A stretch of 64,000 nucleotides of DNA from Dysosmobacter welbionis (GTDB lineage Bacteria; Bacillota; Clostridia; Oscillospirales; Oscillospiraceae). Below the pieces are notes generated by a model, which was given only the letters and a program-made list of their open reading frames with translations, had not been told where the DNA came from and made no database searches. The stretch lies in the NCBI RefSeq assembly GCF_005121165.3, contig NZ_CP034413.3, positions 2,542,001 to 2,606,000 of the forward strand. The letters are read 5' to 3'. This document shows, one piece after another, positions 1-7,736 of this stretch. Numbering within the stretch: the first letter of the stretch is position 1; each line of letters begins with the position of its first letter. The position numbers were made by a program, and so were the translations under genes.

Positions 1-1
1 C

Positions 2-424
2 TCCCAGTCCGGTGCGGTCATGGCCTTCCGCATTCTGGACAACATGGATTGTCCTCCGGAGGAGATCGCCACCATCGTCACCGCCATCGGCAACCACGAC
101 GAGGGCACCGGCATGCCGGTGAACGCCGTGGCGGCGGCACTGATCCTGGCGGACAAGTCCGACGTCCGCCGCAGCCGGGTCCGGAATCCGGATATGGCCA
201 GCTTCGACATCCATGACCGGGTGAACTACTCGGTGAAGAAGTCCGTCCTGAAGATCAACGAGGAGCACACGCTCATCAAGCTGAAGCTGTCCGTGGACAC
301 GAAGTACGGCTCTGTCATGGACTATTTTGAGATCTTCATGGGCCGGATGCTCCTCTGTCGAAAGGCAGCGGAGAAGCTGGGCCTGCAGTTCAAGCTGATG
401 ATTAACGAGCAGCAGCTGATCTGA
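2..424 (+). CDS. HD-domain phosphohydrolase, C-terminal part (5' end outside window)
   Basis: The reading frame is already open at base 2 and runs to TGA at 422-424, so only the last ~140 residues are present. The visible part contains the histidine-aspartate pair in GNHDEGTG, a conserved ILADKSDVRRSRVR segment and a conserved C-terminal YFEIFMGRML stretch, which match the Clostridia family of stand-alone HD metal-dependent phosphohydrolases. The first ATG inside the window (base 20) is internal, because the family needs the upstream helices that carry the first metal ligands. The substrate is unknown. It lies 69 bases before a two-component system on the same strand; the G/C-rich gap shows no clear terminator, so co-transcription is possible. 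Confidence 0.75.
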   Translation, partial: SQSGAVMAFRILDNMDCPPEEIATIVTAIGNHDEGTGMPVNAVAAALILADKSDVRRSRVRNPDMASFDIHDRVNYSVKKSVLKINEEHTLIKLKLSVDTKYGSVMDYFEIFMGRMLLCRKAAEKLGLQFKLMINEQQLI

Positions 425-493
425 CCGGCCGCCGGAGGGAGACACCCTCCGTCCCTCCAGCGGGGCGGAGAGATTGAATGGGGAGGGATATCT

Positions 494-1162
494 GTGATCT
501 ATCTGCTGGAGGATGACGACAGTATCCGGGATTTTGTGATCTATACATTGAACAGCCAGGGTATGGAGGCCAGGGGCTTTCCGCTGCCCTCCCTGTTCTG
601 GCAGGCCGTGGGAGAGCAGATGCCTGCCCTGGTGCTGCTGGATATCATGCTGCCGGAGGAGGATGGACTCAGCGTCCTGAAAAAGCTCCGGGCCACGCCC
701 CGCACGGCCAAGCTGCCGGTCATCATGCTGACGGCCAAGGGCACGGAGTACGACAAGGTGGTGGGTCTGGACGGCGGCGCCGATGACTATGTGGCCAAGC
801 CCTTCGGCATGATGGAGCTGCTCTCCCGCATCCGGGCGCTGCTGCGGCGGACGGAGACGGAGAACGGCACCCTCCGCTGCGGCATTCTGGAGGTGGATCC
901 GGGGCAGCACATCGTCCGGGTCCGGGGACAGGAGACCATCCTGACCCAGAAGGAGTTTGAAGTGCTGTGCCTGCTGCTGCGCAACCCCGGCCAGGTGCTT
1001 TCCCGGGAGCAGCTGATCGAGAACGTCTGGGGCTACGCCTTTACCGGCGAGAGCCGGACCGTGGACGTCCACGTGCGGACCCTCCGCCAGAAGCTGGGAG
1101 AGGCGGGCGTTTACATCGAGACGGTCCGGGGCTATGGCTACAAGATCAGCCCTGTGAACTGA
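494..1162 (+). CDS. OmpR/PhoB-family response regulator
   Basis: Cytoplasmic DNA-binding response regulator of 222 residues, the normal length for this family. The N-terminal receiver has the acidic pocket (LEDDDS), the phospho-acceptor Asp50 in LLDIMLPEEDG and the conserved Lys in VAKPFGMME. The C-terminal winged-helix trans_reg_C domain (~130-220) ends with the typical RTVDVHVRTLRQKLG and VRGYGYKI motifs. The start is GTG at 494, preceded by GGGAGGG at 481-487. It is followed 18 bases later by a sensor kinase, so the two form a standard pair. PhoB/PhoP-like is the closest family impression, but the signal is not shown by the sequence. Confidence 0.9.
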   Translation: MIYLLEDDDSIRDFVIYTLNSQGMEARGFPLPSLFWQAVGEQMPALVLLDIMLPEEDGLSVLKKLRATPRTAKLPVIMLTAKGTEYDKVVGLDGGADDYVAKPFGMMELLSRIRALLRRTETENGTLRCGILEVDPGQHIVRVRGQETILTQKEFEVLCLLLRNPGQVLSREQLIENVWGYAFTGESRTVDVHVRTLRQKLGEAGVYIETVRGYGYKISPVN

Positions 1163-1180
1163 CAGGAGGGCTGGAGAGAC

Positions 1181-2842
1181 ATGACGAAACGGATCTTTCG
1201 CTCCATCCTGGGCGTGTCCCTGGCAGTGCTGCTGGCCAGCCTGGTGCTGATCGTGGGCGTGCTCCACGGTTATTTCCAGGATCGGGTCTCCGGTGAGCTG
1301 GAGAGTCTGGCAGAGTACATCGCCCATGGGGTAGAGGAGAATGGCACGGACTATCTCACAGAGGATCTGCCCGGCAGCTACCGGATTACCTGGGTGGATG
1401 CGGACGGCACCGTGCTCTTCGACAACCGGCAGGACCCGGAGGAGATGGGGAACCACGCCCAGCGGGAGGAGATCCGGGAGGCGCTGATCCTGGGGAAGGG
1501 ACATGCGGTCCGCTATTCGGACACGCTTTCCCAGCAGACGCTGTATGCGGCCCAGCGGCTTGCTGACGGAACGGTGCTGCGGGTGTCCAGCGCCCAGTAT
1601 TCCGTCTGGGTCCTGGTACTGCAGGCGCTGCAGCCGGTGGCGCTGATGATGCTGCTGGCCTTCATCCTGGCCATGGCGCTGGCTTCCCGGGTGGCGCGGC
1701 AGCTGGTGGAGCCCATCAACGCCATCGACCTCAATGACCCCGCCGGCAGCGAGACCTATGAGGAGCTGACGCCCCTGCTGTCCAAGCTCCGCAGCCAGCA
1801 GAGGCAGATCCAGCGGCAGATGCGGGATTTAAAGCGCCGGCAGGAGGAGTTCACCGCCATCACGGAGAACATGAGCGAGGGCTTCCTGGTGATCGACCAG
1901 GAGACGCGGGTGCTGACTTACAATTCCGCCGTGCTGCGGCTGCTCTACGCGCAGGTCCCCACAGAGGAGGGAGAGAGCGTCTACGCCCTGAACCGGGAGG
2001 CGGGCTTCCGCCGCTGCGTGGAGGAGGCTCTGGCCGGTCGGCGGTGTGAGCAGCTGCTGGAAAAGGACGATGATTGCCGCCAGATCATCGCCAGTCCTGT
2101 GGAACAGGACGGCCAGATCGCGGGTGCGGTGCTGGTGATCCTGGATGTGACGGAGAAGGAGCAGCGGGAGCGGCTGCGGCGGGAGTTCACCGCCAACGTC
2201 TCCCACGAGCTGAAGACGCCCTTGACCTCCATCCTGGGTACGGCGGAGATCCTGCAGAACGGTTTGGTGAAGCCGGAGGACGTCCCCCACTTCGCCGGGA
2301 ACATCCACCGGGAGACGGAGCGGCTCATCGGGCTGGTGAACGACATCATCAAGCTGTCCCGCCTGGACGAGGGCGGCGGCCTGGGCCAGTGGGAGACCGT
2401 GGATCTGTACGAGGAGGCGCGAGCCGTCCTGGAGCAGCTGGCTCCGGCGGCCCAGCGGAAACAGGTGACCACCCGGCTCCAGGGCGGCGAGGCTCTGGTG
2501 CGGGGCGTACCCCAGATCGTGGAGGAGATCGTCTACAACCTCTGCGACAACGCCATCGCCTACAACCGGGCGAACGGCAGCGTCACCGTCACGGTGGAAA
2601 ATACCGCCTTCGGCCCCCGGATCACGGTGGCGGACACCGGCATCGGCATTCCCCGGGAGGCCCAGGGCCGGGTATTCGAGCGGTTTTACCGGGTGGACAA
2701 GAGCCATTCCTCCGGCGGCACGGGACTGGGGCTCTCCATCGTCAAGCACGGGGCGGCCTATCTGGGTGCCCAGGTGGAGCTCCACAGCGAACCGGGCCAC
2801 GGCAGCACCTTTACGCTTACCTTTCCGAAGGCGGGAGCATGA
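1181..2842 (+). CDS. PhoR-like membrane sensor histidine kinase
   Basis: Membrane sensor kinase of 553 residues and partner of the response regulator just upstream. Order: TM1 (~7-29), an extracytoplasmic sensor segment (~30-145), TM2 (~146-170), a HAMP-like linker, a PAS domain (~220-330), HisKA with phospho-acceptor His342 in NVSHELKTPLTS, and an HATPase_c domain with the N box (CDNAIAYN), G1 (DTGIGI) and G2 (GGTGLGLS). The architecture TM-sensor-TM-PAS-HisKA matches PhoR/WalK-type kinases of Bacillota. The ATG at 1181 has AGGAGGG about 12 bases upstream. Phosphate sensing is an inference only. An 11-bp-periodic TTAACG array at 27120-27158 could be a target of such a system. Confidence 0.88.
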   Translation: MTKRIFRSILGVSLAVLLASLVLIVGVLHGYFQDRVSGELESLAEYIAHGVEENGTDYLTEDLPGSYRITWVDADGTVLFDNRQDPEEMGNHAQREEIREALILGKGHAVRYSDTLSQQTLYAAQRLADGTVLRVSSAQYSVWVLVLQALQPVALMMLLAFILAMALASRVARQLVEPINAIDLNDPAGSETYEELTPLLSKLRSQQRQIQRQMRDLKRRQEEFTAITENMSEGFLVIDQETRVLTYNSAVLRLLYAQVPTEEGESVYALNREAGFRRCVEEALAGRRCEQLLEKDDDCRQIIASPVEQDGQIAGAVLVILDVTEKEQRERLRREFTANVSHELKTPLTSILGTAEILQNGLVKPEDVPHFAGNIHRETERLIGLVNDIIKLSRLDEGGGLGQWETVDLYEEARAVLEQLAPAAQRKQVTTRLQGGEALVRGVPQIVEEIVYNLCDNAIAYNRANGSVTVTVENTAFGPRITVADTGIGIPREAQGRVFERFYRVDKSHSSGGTGLGLSIVKHGAAYLGAQVELHSEPGHGSTFTLTFPKAGA

Positions 2843-2915
2843 GGGGGGGCTTGCAATCCCGGCGGAAGTGTGCTAGGATAACCGGAGATTGATGAATGAT
2901 TGGAGGGGTGTGAAG

Positions 2916-2927
2916 ATGCGGATCTGA
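2916..2927 (+). CDS. Three-codon leader peptide (Met-Arg-Ile)
   Basis: ATG CGG ATC TGA, preceded by GGAGGGG at 2902-2908 with a 7-base spacing, which is a near-ideal translation start in front of an otherwise useless ORF. Very short upstream ORFs of this kind sense ribosome-targeting drugs ahead of ABC-F genes (the rli53/lmo0919 leader in Listeria is a precedent). The role here is inferred from position, ribosome-binding site and the downstream terminators. Confidence 0.5.
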   Translation: MRI

Positions 2928-3060
2928 CCTTCGTGTTTTGGCATAGAGGGTTGCTGCGGCGAAGACGCAGCGTCTTTTTCCATGCCATTGCAGGGAAGGC
3001 AGACCGCTGATCTCACCCAGGTATCGCACAGCCCCGGATGCGGGGTGAATGCCGTATGCC

Positions 3061-3099
3061 CGGCCGCGGGAGAGGTCTGCTCTCCCGCGGCCGTTTTTT
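3061..3099 (+). terminator. Intrinsic terminator inside the ABC-F leader
   Basis: A 13-bp stem (3061-3073 with 3081-3093), a 7-base loop and six T. It sits 120 bases before the ABC-F start, so it would stop transcription before the gene unless the leader refolds. Confidence 0.8.
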
Positions 3100-3218
3100 G
3101 CTGCGCAAAAGCACGGCGAATCGGAAATGACGGATGAGACGCTCATGTGCGCGGCATTTGCCGAAGTCTGCGGTGCGCCAGACCGCACATGAGGGTCTGC
3201 GCAAAGGAGGAATGCGAT

Positions 3219-4712
3219 ATGTCCATGATCGACGTCTCGAATCTGACATTTGGATACGAGGGCAGTCCGGAGCTCATCTTTGACCATGTGGGCTTTCAGA
3301 TCGATAGCGGCTGGAAATTGGGCTTTACCGGGCGGAACGGCCGGGGAAAGACCACCTTCCTGCGGCTGCTCCAGGGGGAGTACCCGTACAGCGGCACCAT
3401 CTCCGCCTCTGTGGAATTTGAGTACTTCCCCTACGAGGTGGCGAACCTGTCCCGGACGGGCCTGGAGGTGGTGCGGGAGATCGCGCCGGAGGCGGAGGAC
3501 TGGGAGATCCAGCGGGAGCTGGGGCTTCTGGACCTGGCAGAGAGATCACTGGAGCTGCCCTTTTCCAGCCTCTCCAACGGGGAGCGGACCAAGGTGCTGC
3601 TGGCGGCCATGTTTTTGAAGGAGAATGCCTTCTTGCTGATCGACGAGCCCACCAACCATCTGGACCTGGAGGGACGGCGGAAGCTGGGGAGCTATCTGGC
3701 CCGGAAGCGGGGATTTCTGCTGGTATCCCATGACCGGGCGTTCCTGGACCAGTGTGTGGACCATATTCTGGCCATCAACCGGACCAATATTGAGATCCAG
3801 CGGGGGAATTTCTCCTCCTGGTGGGAGAACCGCCGGAGGCAGGACGCCTTTGAACTGGCCCGGCAGGAGAAGCTGCAGAAGGACATCGGGCGGCTGACGG
3901 AGTCCGCCCGCCGTGCCTCCGGCTGGTCGGACCGGACGGAGAAGAGCAAGTTCGGTGTGGACAAGACCGGGGCCAAGGCAGCGGACCGGGGCTTTGTGGG
4001 CCACAAGGCGGCCAAGCTGATGCAGCGGTCCAAATCCATCCAGCGCCGCCGGGAGGAGGCAGTGGAGGAGAAGAAGCAGCTGCTGCAGAACCTGGAGCGG
4101 CAGGAGGCGCTGGCGGTTACGCCCCTGCCCTGCCGGACGGGTGCGCGGCTGGCGGAGTTCCGGGACGTAGCCGTGTGCTACAACGGTCGCAGGGTCTGCC
4201 GGGAGATCACCTTCGAGGTGCTGGCGGGGGAGCGGATCGCCCTCCAGGGCGCAAACGGCTGCGGCAAGTCCAGCCTGCTGAAGCTGCTGCTGGGGGAAGA
4301 GATCCCCCACAGCGGCACGGTGGAGACCATGAGCGGCCTGGTGGTGTCCTATGTCAGCCAGAATACGGACCACCTGCGGGGCAGCCTGACGGAGTTTGTC
4401 CGGACCCAGGGTCTGGACGGCAGCCGGTTCCGGACCATCCTGCGGAAGCTGGATGTTCCACGGGAGCAGTTTGAGAAGGACCTGGCAGATTACAGCAGCG
4501 GCCAGAAGAAAAAGGTGCTGCTGGCCGCAAGCCTCTGCACACAGGCACACCTGTACGTGTGGGATGAGCCGCTGAACTTTATCGACGTCATCTCCCGGAT
4601 GCAGGTGGAGGATCTGCTGCTGGCCTGTCGGCCGACCCTGCTGTTCGTGGAGCACGACGCCCGCTTCTGCGACGAGATCGCCACCCGGCGCATCCGGATC
4701 CAGAGGGAATGA
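3219..4712 (+). CDS. Lsa-type ABC-F ribosomal protection protein
   Basis: Soluble ABC-F ATPase of 497 residues without membrane segments. It has two nucleotide-binding domains: Walker A GRNGRGKTT and GANGCGKSS, signatures LSNGERTK and YSSGQKKK, Walker B LLIDEPTNHLDLEG and LYVWDEPLNFIDV. A long charged linker between them includes SGWSDRTEKSKFG and GHKAAKLMQRSKS. The second Walker B wording and the linker motifs are those of the Lsa family, which binds the ribosomal E site and displaces lincosamides, pleuromutilins and streptogramin A. The start at ATG 3219 has AAGGAGG at 3204-3210. The attenuator-like leader suggests induction by the drugs themselves. Actual resistance cannot be read from sequence. 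Confidence 0.85.
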   Translation: MSMIDVSNLTFGYEGSPELIFDHVGFQIDSGWKLGFTGRNGRGKTTFLRLLQGEYPYSGTISASVEFEYFPYEVANLSRTGLEVVREIAPEAEDWEIQRELGLLDLAERSLELPFSSLSNGERTKVLLAAMFLKENAFLLIDEPTNHLDLEGRRKLGSYLARKRGFLLVSHDRAFLDQCVDHILAINRTNIEIQRGNFSSWWENRRRQDAFELARQEKLQKDIGRLTESARRASGWSDRTEKSKFGVDKTGAKAADRGFVGHKAAKLMQRSKSIQRRREEAVEEKKQLLQNLERQEALAVTPLPCRTGARLAEFRDVAVCYNGRRVCREITFEVLAGERIALQGANGCGKSSLLKLLLGEEIPHSGTVETMSGLVVSYVSQNTDHLRGSLTEFVRTQGLDGSRFRTILRKLDVPREQFEKDLADYSSGQKKKVLLAASLCTQAHLYVWDEPLNFIDVISRMQVEDLLLACRPTLLFVEHDARFCDEIATRRIRIQRE

Positions 4713-4725
4713 CTCGAAACAAGAA

Positions 4726-4764
4726 GACGCCCTCCGCAGTTGTGCGGAGGGCGTCCGTTTTCCT
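4726..4764. terminator. Bidirectional terminator between convergent genes
   Basis: A 13-bp perfect stem (4726-4738 with 4743-4755) with T-rich DNA on the right side. It lies between the ABC-F stop and the stop of the convergent hydrolase gene. Confidence 0.8.
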
Positions 4765-4770
4765 TTGTGA

Positions 4771-5472
4771 TTACCAGAGGTCGGGCCAGAATACCTGGCC
4801 GTCCTCCGACCGGAAGGGCTCGGGCACCGTGTCCTCTTCCAGCATCCGGGCCCGGATGGCGGCGGAGAGGTCCTCCACTGTGCCGGGGCCGTAGTCGGCA
4901 AAGGACGCCGAGTCCATCAAAATGGCGCCCGCCCGGGCCATGTCCTCCAGATTCACCCGCTGGATCTCCTCGGTATGGGAGGAGCAGCAGTCCGTCAGCA
5001 CCACGGTGTTGTACTCCAGAGCGATGGCGTCATAGCAGGTGGTGCGGATGCAGTTGGGGGTGGTGGTGCCGGTGAGGATCACCGTCCGCACGTCCAGCCG
5101 CCGGAGGATCAGGTCCAGCTCCGTCTGGAAAAAGGCGCTCCACCTGGGCTTGATGATGGTGTAGTCCCCGGGCTGGGGGCGCAGGCCCTCCGGTGCCTGG
5201 GCGCTGTTGGGACCGGTGGAGGCGGGGCGGCAGGCCCGGCCGCCAGCGACCCAGCCGGGGTAACGGGTCAGCTCCACATCGCTGCCGTCAGCGCGGTAGA
5301 GCCGCTTGACAAAGAATACCGGAATGCCCTTGGCCCGGGCCAGCTCCACGGCCCGGACGCAGTTGGGGACCATGGACTGGGCGAAGCGGATCCAGTGTCC
5401 GCCCTCCGGATGAACAAAGCCGTTTTCCATATCGATGACCAGCAGGGCGGAGCGGGTGGGATTGGGTTTCAT
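4771..5472 (-). CDS. Isochorismatase-like cysteine hydrolase
   Basis: Cytosolic 233-residue member of the isochorismatase-like (nicotinamidase/N-carbamoylsarcosine amidase) fold. The catalytic triad is visible: Asp14 in LLVIDMENGF, Lys108 in IIKPRWSAF and Cys141 in GTTTPNCIRTT, followed by the conserved DCCSSHTEE segment. These enzymes hydrolyse amide or vinyl-ether bonds through a Cys nucleophile; the substrate here is not evident. It is the last gene of a leftward group (csd, MATE pump, RlmA, hydrolase), starting 15 bases after the RlmA stop. Confidence is high for the family and low for the specific reaction. Confidence 0.82.
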   Translation of the reverse strand: MKPNPTRSALLVIDMENGFVHPEGGHWIRFAQSMVPNCVRAVELARAKGIPVFFVKRLYRADGSDVELTRYPGWVAGGRACRPASTGPNSAQAPEGLRPQPGDYTIIKPRWSAFFQTELDLILRRLDVRTVILTGTTTPNCIRTTCYDAIALEYNTVVLTDCCSSHTEEIQRVNLEDMARAGAILMDSASFADYGPGTVEDLSAAIRARMLEEDTVPEPFRSEDGQVFWPDLW

Positions 5473-5487
5473 CAGCAGAACCTCCTG

Positions 5488-6312
5488 TCAGAGTTTTTGA
5501 AAAATATGGATGCGAAAGGAGATACGGGTGGTGAGAGACTCCAGGTCCGCCAGACGCTTTGCACCTGTCTTGGGGGTCTTCCAGTAATAGGGCGTCATCT
5601 GGAACAGGGCGCGGATGTCTGCCTGGCAGGGGAGGGTGATGGTGCCCTCCACCGGCACGATGGACTGATAGGCGAACCCCTCATAGGGGGTCTCCTTTTC
5701 CTCATTGGGATAGGGACGGTCGTAGAGGACCTGCTTCAGCTCCCAGAGGTGGTCCGGTCCGGGCACCACGTAGAGGAAGTGCCCGCCCGGCCTCAGCACT
5801 CGCCGGAATTCCTCCAGCGCCAGGGGGGAGAAGCAGTCCAGCAGAATGTCCGCCGCGCCGTCCGCCGCCGGCAGGTGGAAGGAGGAGGCCACAGCCCACG
5901 CAATGCCTTTCTCCCGCTTGGCGGCGGATCGGAGAATGGGCTTGGAAATGTCGGTTCCCGCCATCCGGGGGGATTTTCCCGCGGCGGCCAGGGTCCGGAA
6001 GATGCCGGAGGTGTAGAATCCCTCGCCGCAGCCCACGTCCCAGATCACCGGCGATTCGCCGGAAAGAGACAAAATCTGACAACAGAGCGTATTGAGAAGC
6101 AGGTCATAATACCCCTTGGAGAGGAAATCCCGCCGTGCGGCGGCCATATCCCGGTCATCCCCCGGCGCGGCGGAGTGCTTTTGATTGGGGGGCAGCAGAT
6201 AGGTGTAGCCCTCCCGGGCGATGTCATAACTGTGTCCGGCCGGGCAGCGATAGGCCCGGTCTCCGCGGTCCAGCGGCGCCCCGCAGACGGGGCAGCGGAA
6301 AAGACTTTCCAT
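5488..6312 (-). CDS. rlmA: RlmA-family 23S rRNA (guanine-N1) methyltransferase
   Basis: A 274-residue protein with an N-terminal zinc finger (Cys7, Cys10, Cys23, His27 in RCPVCGAP and CPAGHSYD) and a class I SAM-dependent methyltransferase domain (motif I WDVGCGEGFYTS near residue 90). This pairing defines the RlmA/TlrB family, which methylates N1 of G745 or G748 in 23S rRNA helix 35 at the peptide-exit tunnel; G748 methylation in relatives alters tylosin and telithromycin binding. The ATG at 6312 overlaps the stop of the MATE gene (ATGA), so translation is coupled and longer upstream in-frame starts are unlikely. Whether it acts on G745 or G748 is not decidable from sequence. Confidence 0.85.
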   Translation of the reverse strand: MESLFRCPVCGAPLDRGDRAYRCPAGHSYDIAREGYTYLLPPNQKHSAAPGDDRDMAAARRDFLSKGYYDLLLNTLCCQILSLSGESPVIWDVGCGEGFYTSGIFRTLAAAGKSPRMAGTDISKPILRSAAKREKGIAWAVASSFHLPAADGAADILLDCFSPLALEEFRRVLRPGGHFLYVVPGPDHLWELKQVLYDRPYPNEEKETPYEGFAYQSIVPVEGTITLPCQADIRALFQMTPYYWKTPKTGAKRLADLESLTTRISFRIHIFQKL

Positions 6313-7697
6313 CACGTGTCCTCGCCCGTCACATCGTTGATCCACTTCCGGCTCCGCAGCCGCAGGATACCCCAGGGGCACTTGCACACATTTTCCGACT
6401 GGATGCATAGGCACACCACCGCTACCGGGGCGTTGAACACCAGGGCAGTCAGGAAGGTCAGAGGTACAGCGATGACCCACTGGCAGCTCAGGTCGATGAT
6501 GGAGGCCATGCGGGAGTCGCCGCCCGCCCGAAGCAGGCCGGTGATGTTGGTGATGTCAAAGGCCTTCAGCGGCAGCATGAAGAGATATACGACGCACATG
6601 GTGACGGCGATCTCCAGCGCCAGCCCCTCCAAATGGAACAGAGGATAGAGATAGGGGATGAACACCGTAGGCAGGAGGACCGCCAGGCACACCGACACCA
6701 CGAGACCCACTCCGAAGGAGACCGTCAGCAGGCAGCAGCCCAGAGAGTAGACCTCCTCCCGGCCGGCGCCCTCACCGATCCGCTTGCCCACAATCACGGC
6801 GGTGGCGCCTGCGATGCCGAAGCAGGCCACAGTGGAGAACTTGTCGATGTTGCCCATGATGGCGTGGGCCGCCAGCATATCCGTGCTGATGGCCATGTGG
6901 CCCATGACGGCGGTCATAACGCTGACGCCCAGACCCCACAGCACCTCGTTCACCAGAACGGGGGTGGCGTATTTCAGGAAGCTCCGCGCCATGGCCCCGC
7001 CGGGCCGCAGCAGCAGGCGGAGCATCAGGGGCACTCGGCGGTAGCGGGGGGCATAGACCGCGACGATCACGAACTCCAGCACCCGGGAGGTCAGGGTGGC
7101 AATGGCAGCACCGGTGATCCCCAGCGCAGGCGCGCCGAACTTGCCGAAAATAAGAATGTAGTTCAAGCCCGTGTTGGTCAGCATGGAGATGCCGAAGACG
7201 ATCATGCCCATGGCGGGATTCTCCGTGCTGCGCTGCATGCCGATGTAGACGGAGCTGATGGTGTTGAAGATATAGCTGAGGCCAACAATCCGGAGATAGG
7301 GGGCGCCCAACTCAATGAGCAGGTCGTTGTTGGTCACCAGAGCCATCACATGGAGGGGGAAGAAGAACAGCACAGCGGCCACGGAAACCGCAATGATGAG
7401 CCCGGCGTAAAGGCTGACGCCCATACAGCGGTTGATGCTGTCGGTGTCCCCCTTGCCCCAGTACTGGCTGGCCAGGACGGAGAGTCCGCTGAGCAGGCCC
7501 AGGATGATGATCTGGAGCAGGTAGATGGGCGTGTTGGCGGCAGTGACAGCGGACAGCTCATTCTGCCCCAGCATACCCACCATGAAGGTGTCCACAAATC
7601 CCAGGGAAGTGGTGATGAGATTCTGCAGGATCAGCGGCAGAGCCAGCAAGAACAGCCGCTTGTAGAAGCCGGGCTCCCGATGAAGATGACGAAACAT
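6312..7697 (-). CDS. MATE family multidrug/Na+ antiporter
   Basis: An integral membrane protein of 461 residues with about 12 hydrophobic segments, the MATE size. Typical MATE features are LALPLILQNLITTSLGFVDTF near the N terminus, conserved GLSVLASQYWGKGD after TM2, and the inverted-repeat architecture. The C terminus (CPWGILRLRSRKW followed by VT) is the common end of clostridial MATE proteins. It exports cationic compounds against H+ or Na+ influx. It is translationally coupled to rlmA downstream and starts 39 bases after csd. Substrate unknown; the rlmA partner suggests ribosome-drug defence, which is inference. Confidence 0.85.
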   Translation of the reverse strand: MFRHLHREPGFYKRLFLLALPLILQNLITTSLGFVDTFMVGMLGQNELSAVTAANTPIYLLQIIILGLLSGLSVLASQYWGKGDTDSINRCMGVSLYAGLIIAVSVAAVLFFFPLHVMALVTNNDLLIELGAPYLRIVGLSYIFNTISSVYIGMQRSTENPAMGMIVFGISMLTNTGLNYILIFGKFGAPALGITGAAIATLTSRVLEFVIVAVYAPRYRRVPLMLRLLLRPGGAMARSFLKYATPVLVNEVLWGLGVSVMTAVMGHMAISTDMLAAHAIMGNIDKFSTVACFGIAGATAVIVGKRIGEGAGREEVYSLGCCLLTVSFGVGLVVSVCLAVLLPTVFIPYLYPLFHLEGLALEIAVTMCVVYLFMLPLKAFDITNITGLLRAGGDSRMASIIDLSCQWVIAVPLTFLTALVFNAPVAVVCLCIQSENVCKCPWGILRLRSRKWINDVTGEDT

Positions 7698-7736
7698 AAA
7701 AGACGAAACCTCTTGAAACTGAAAAGTAAAATTGCC

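Larger units (their letters stand above)
2843..3218 (+). promoter_or_regulatory. Attenuator-type leader of the ABC-F gene
   Basis: This 376-base stretch carries no normal gene but is highly structured. It contains a ribosome-binding site and a 3-codon ORF (2916-2927), a small hairpin followed by a T tract (2953-2979), a CCCCG/CGGGG hairpin (about 3034-3048), a 13-bp G/C hairpin followed by six T (3061-3099), then TGCGGT/ACCGCA pairing close to the start of the ABC-F gene. A short translated ORF followed by an intrinsic terminator in front of a ribosome-protection gene is the known layout for drug-induced transcription attenuation. The antiterminator pairing was not worked out. Confidence 0.65.
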
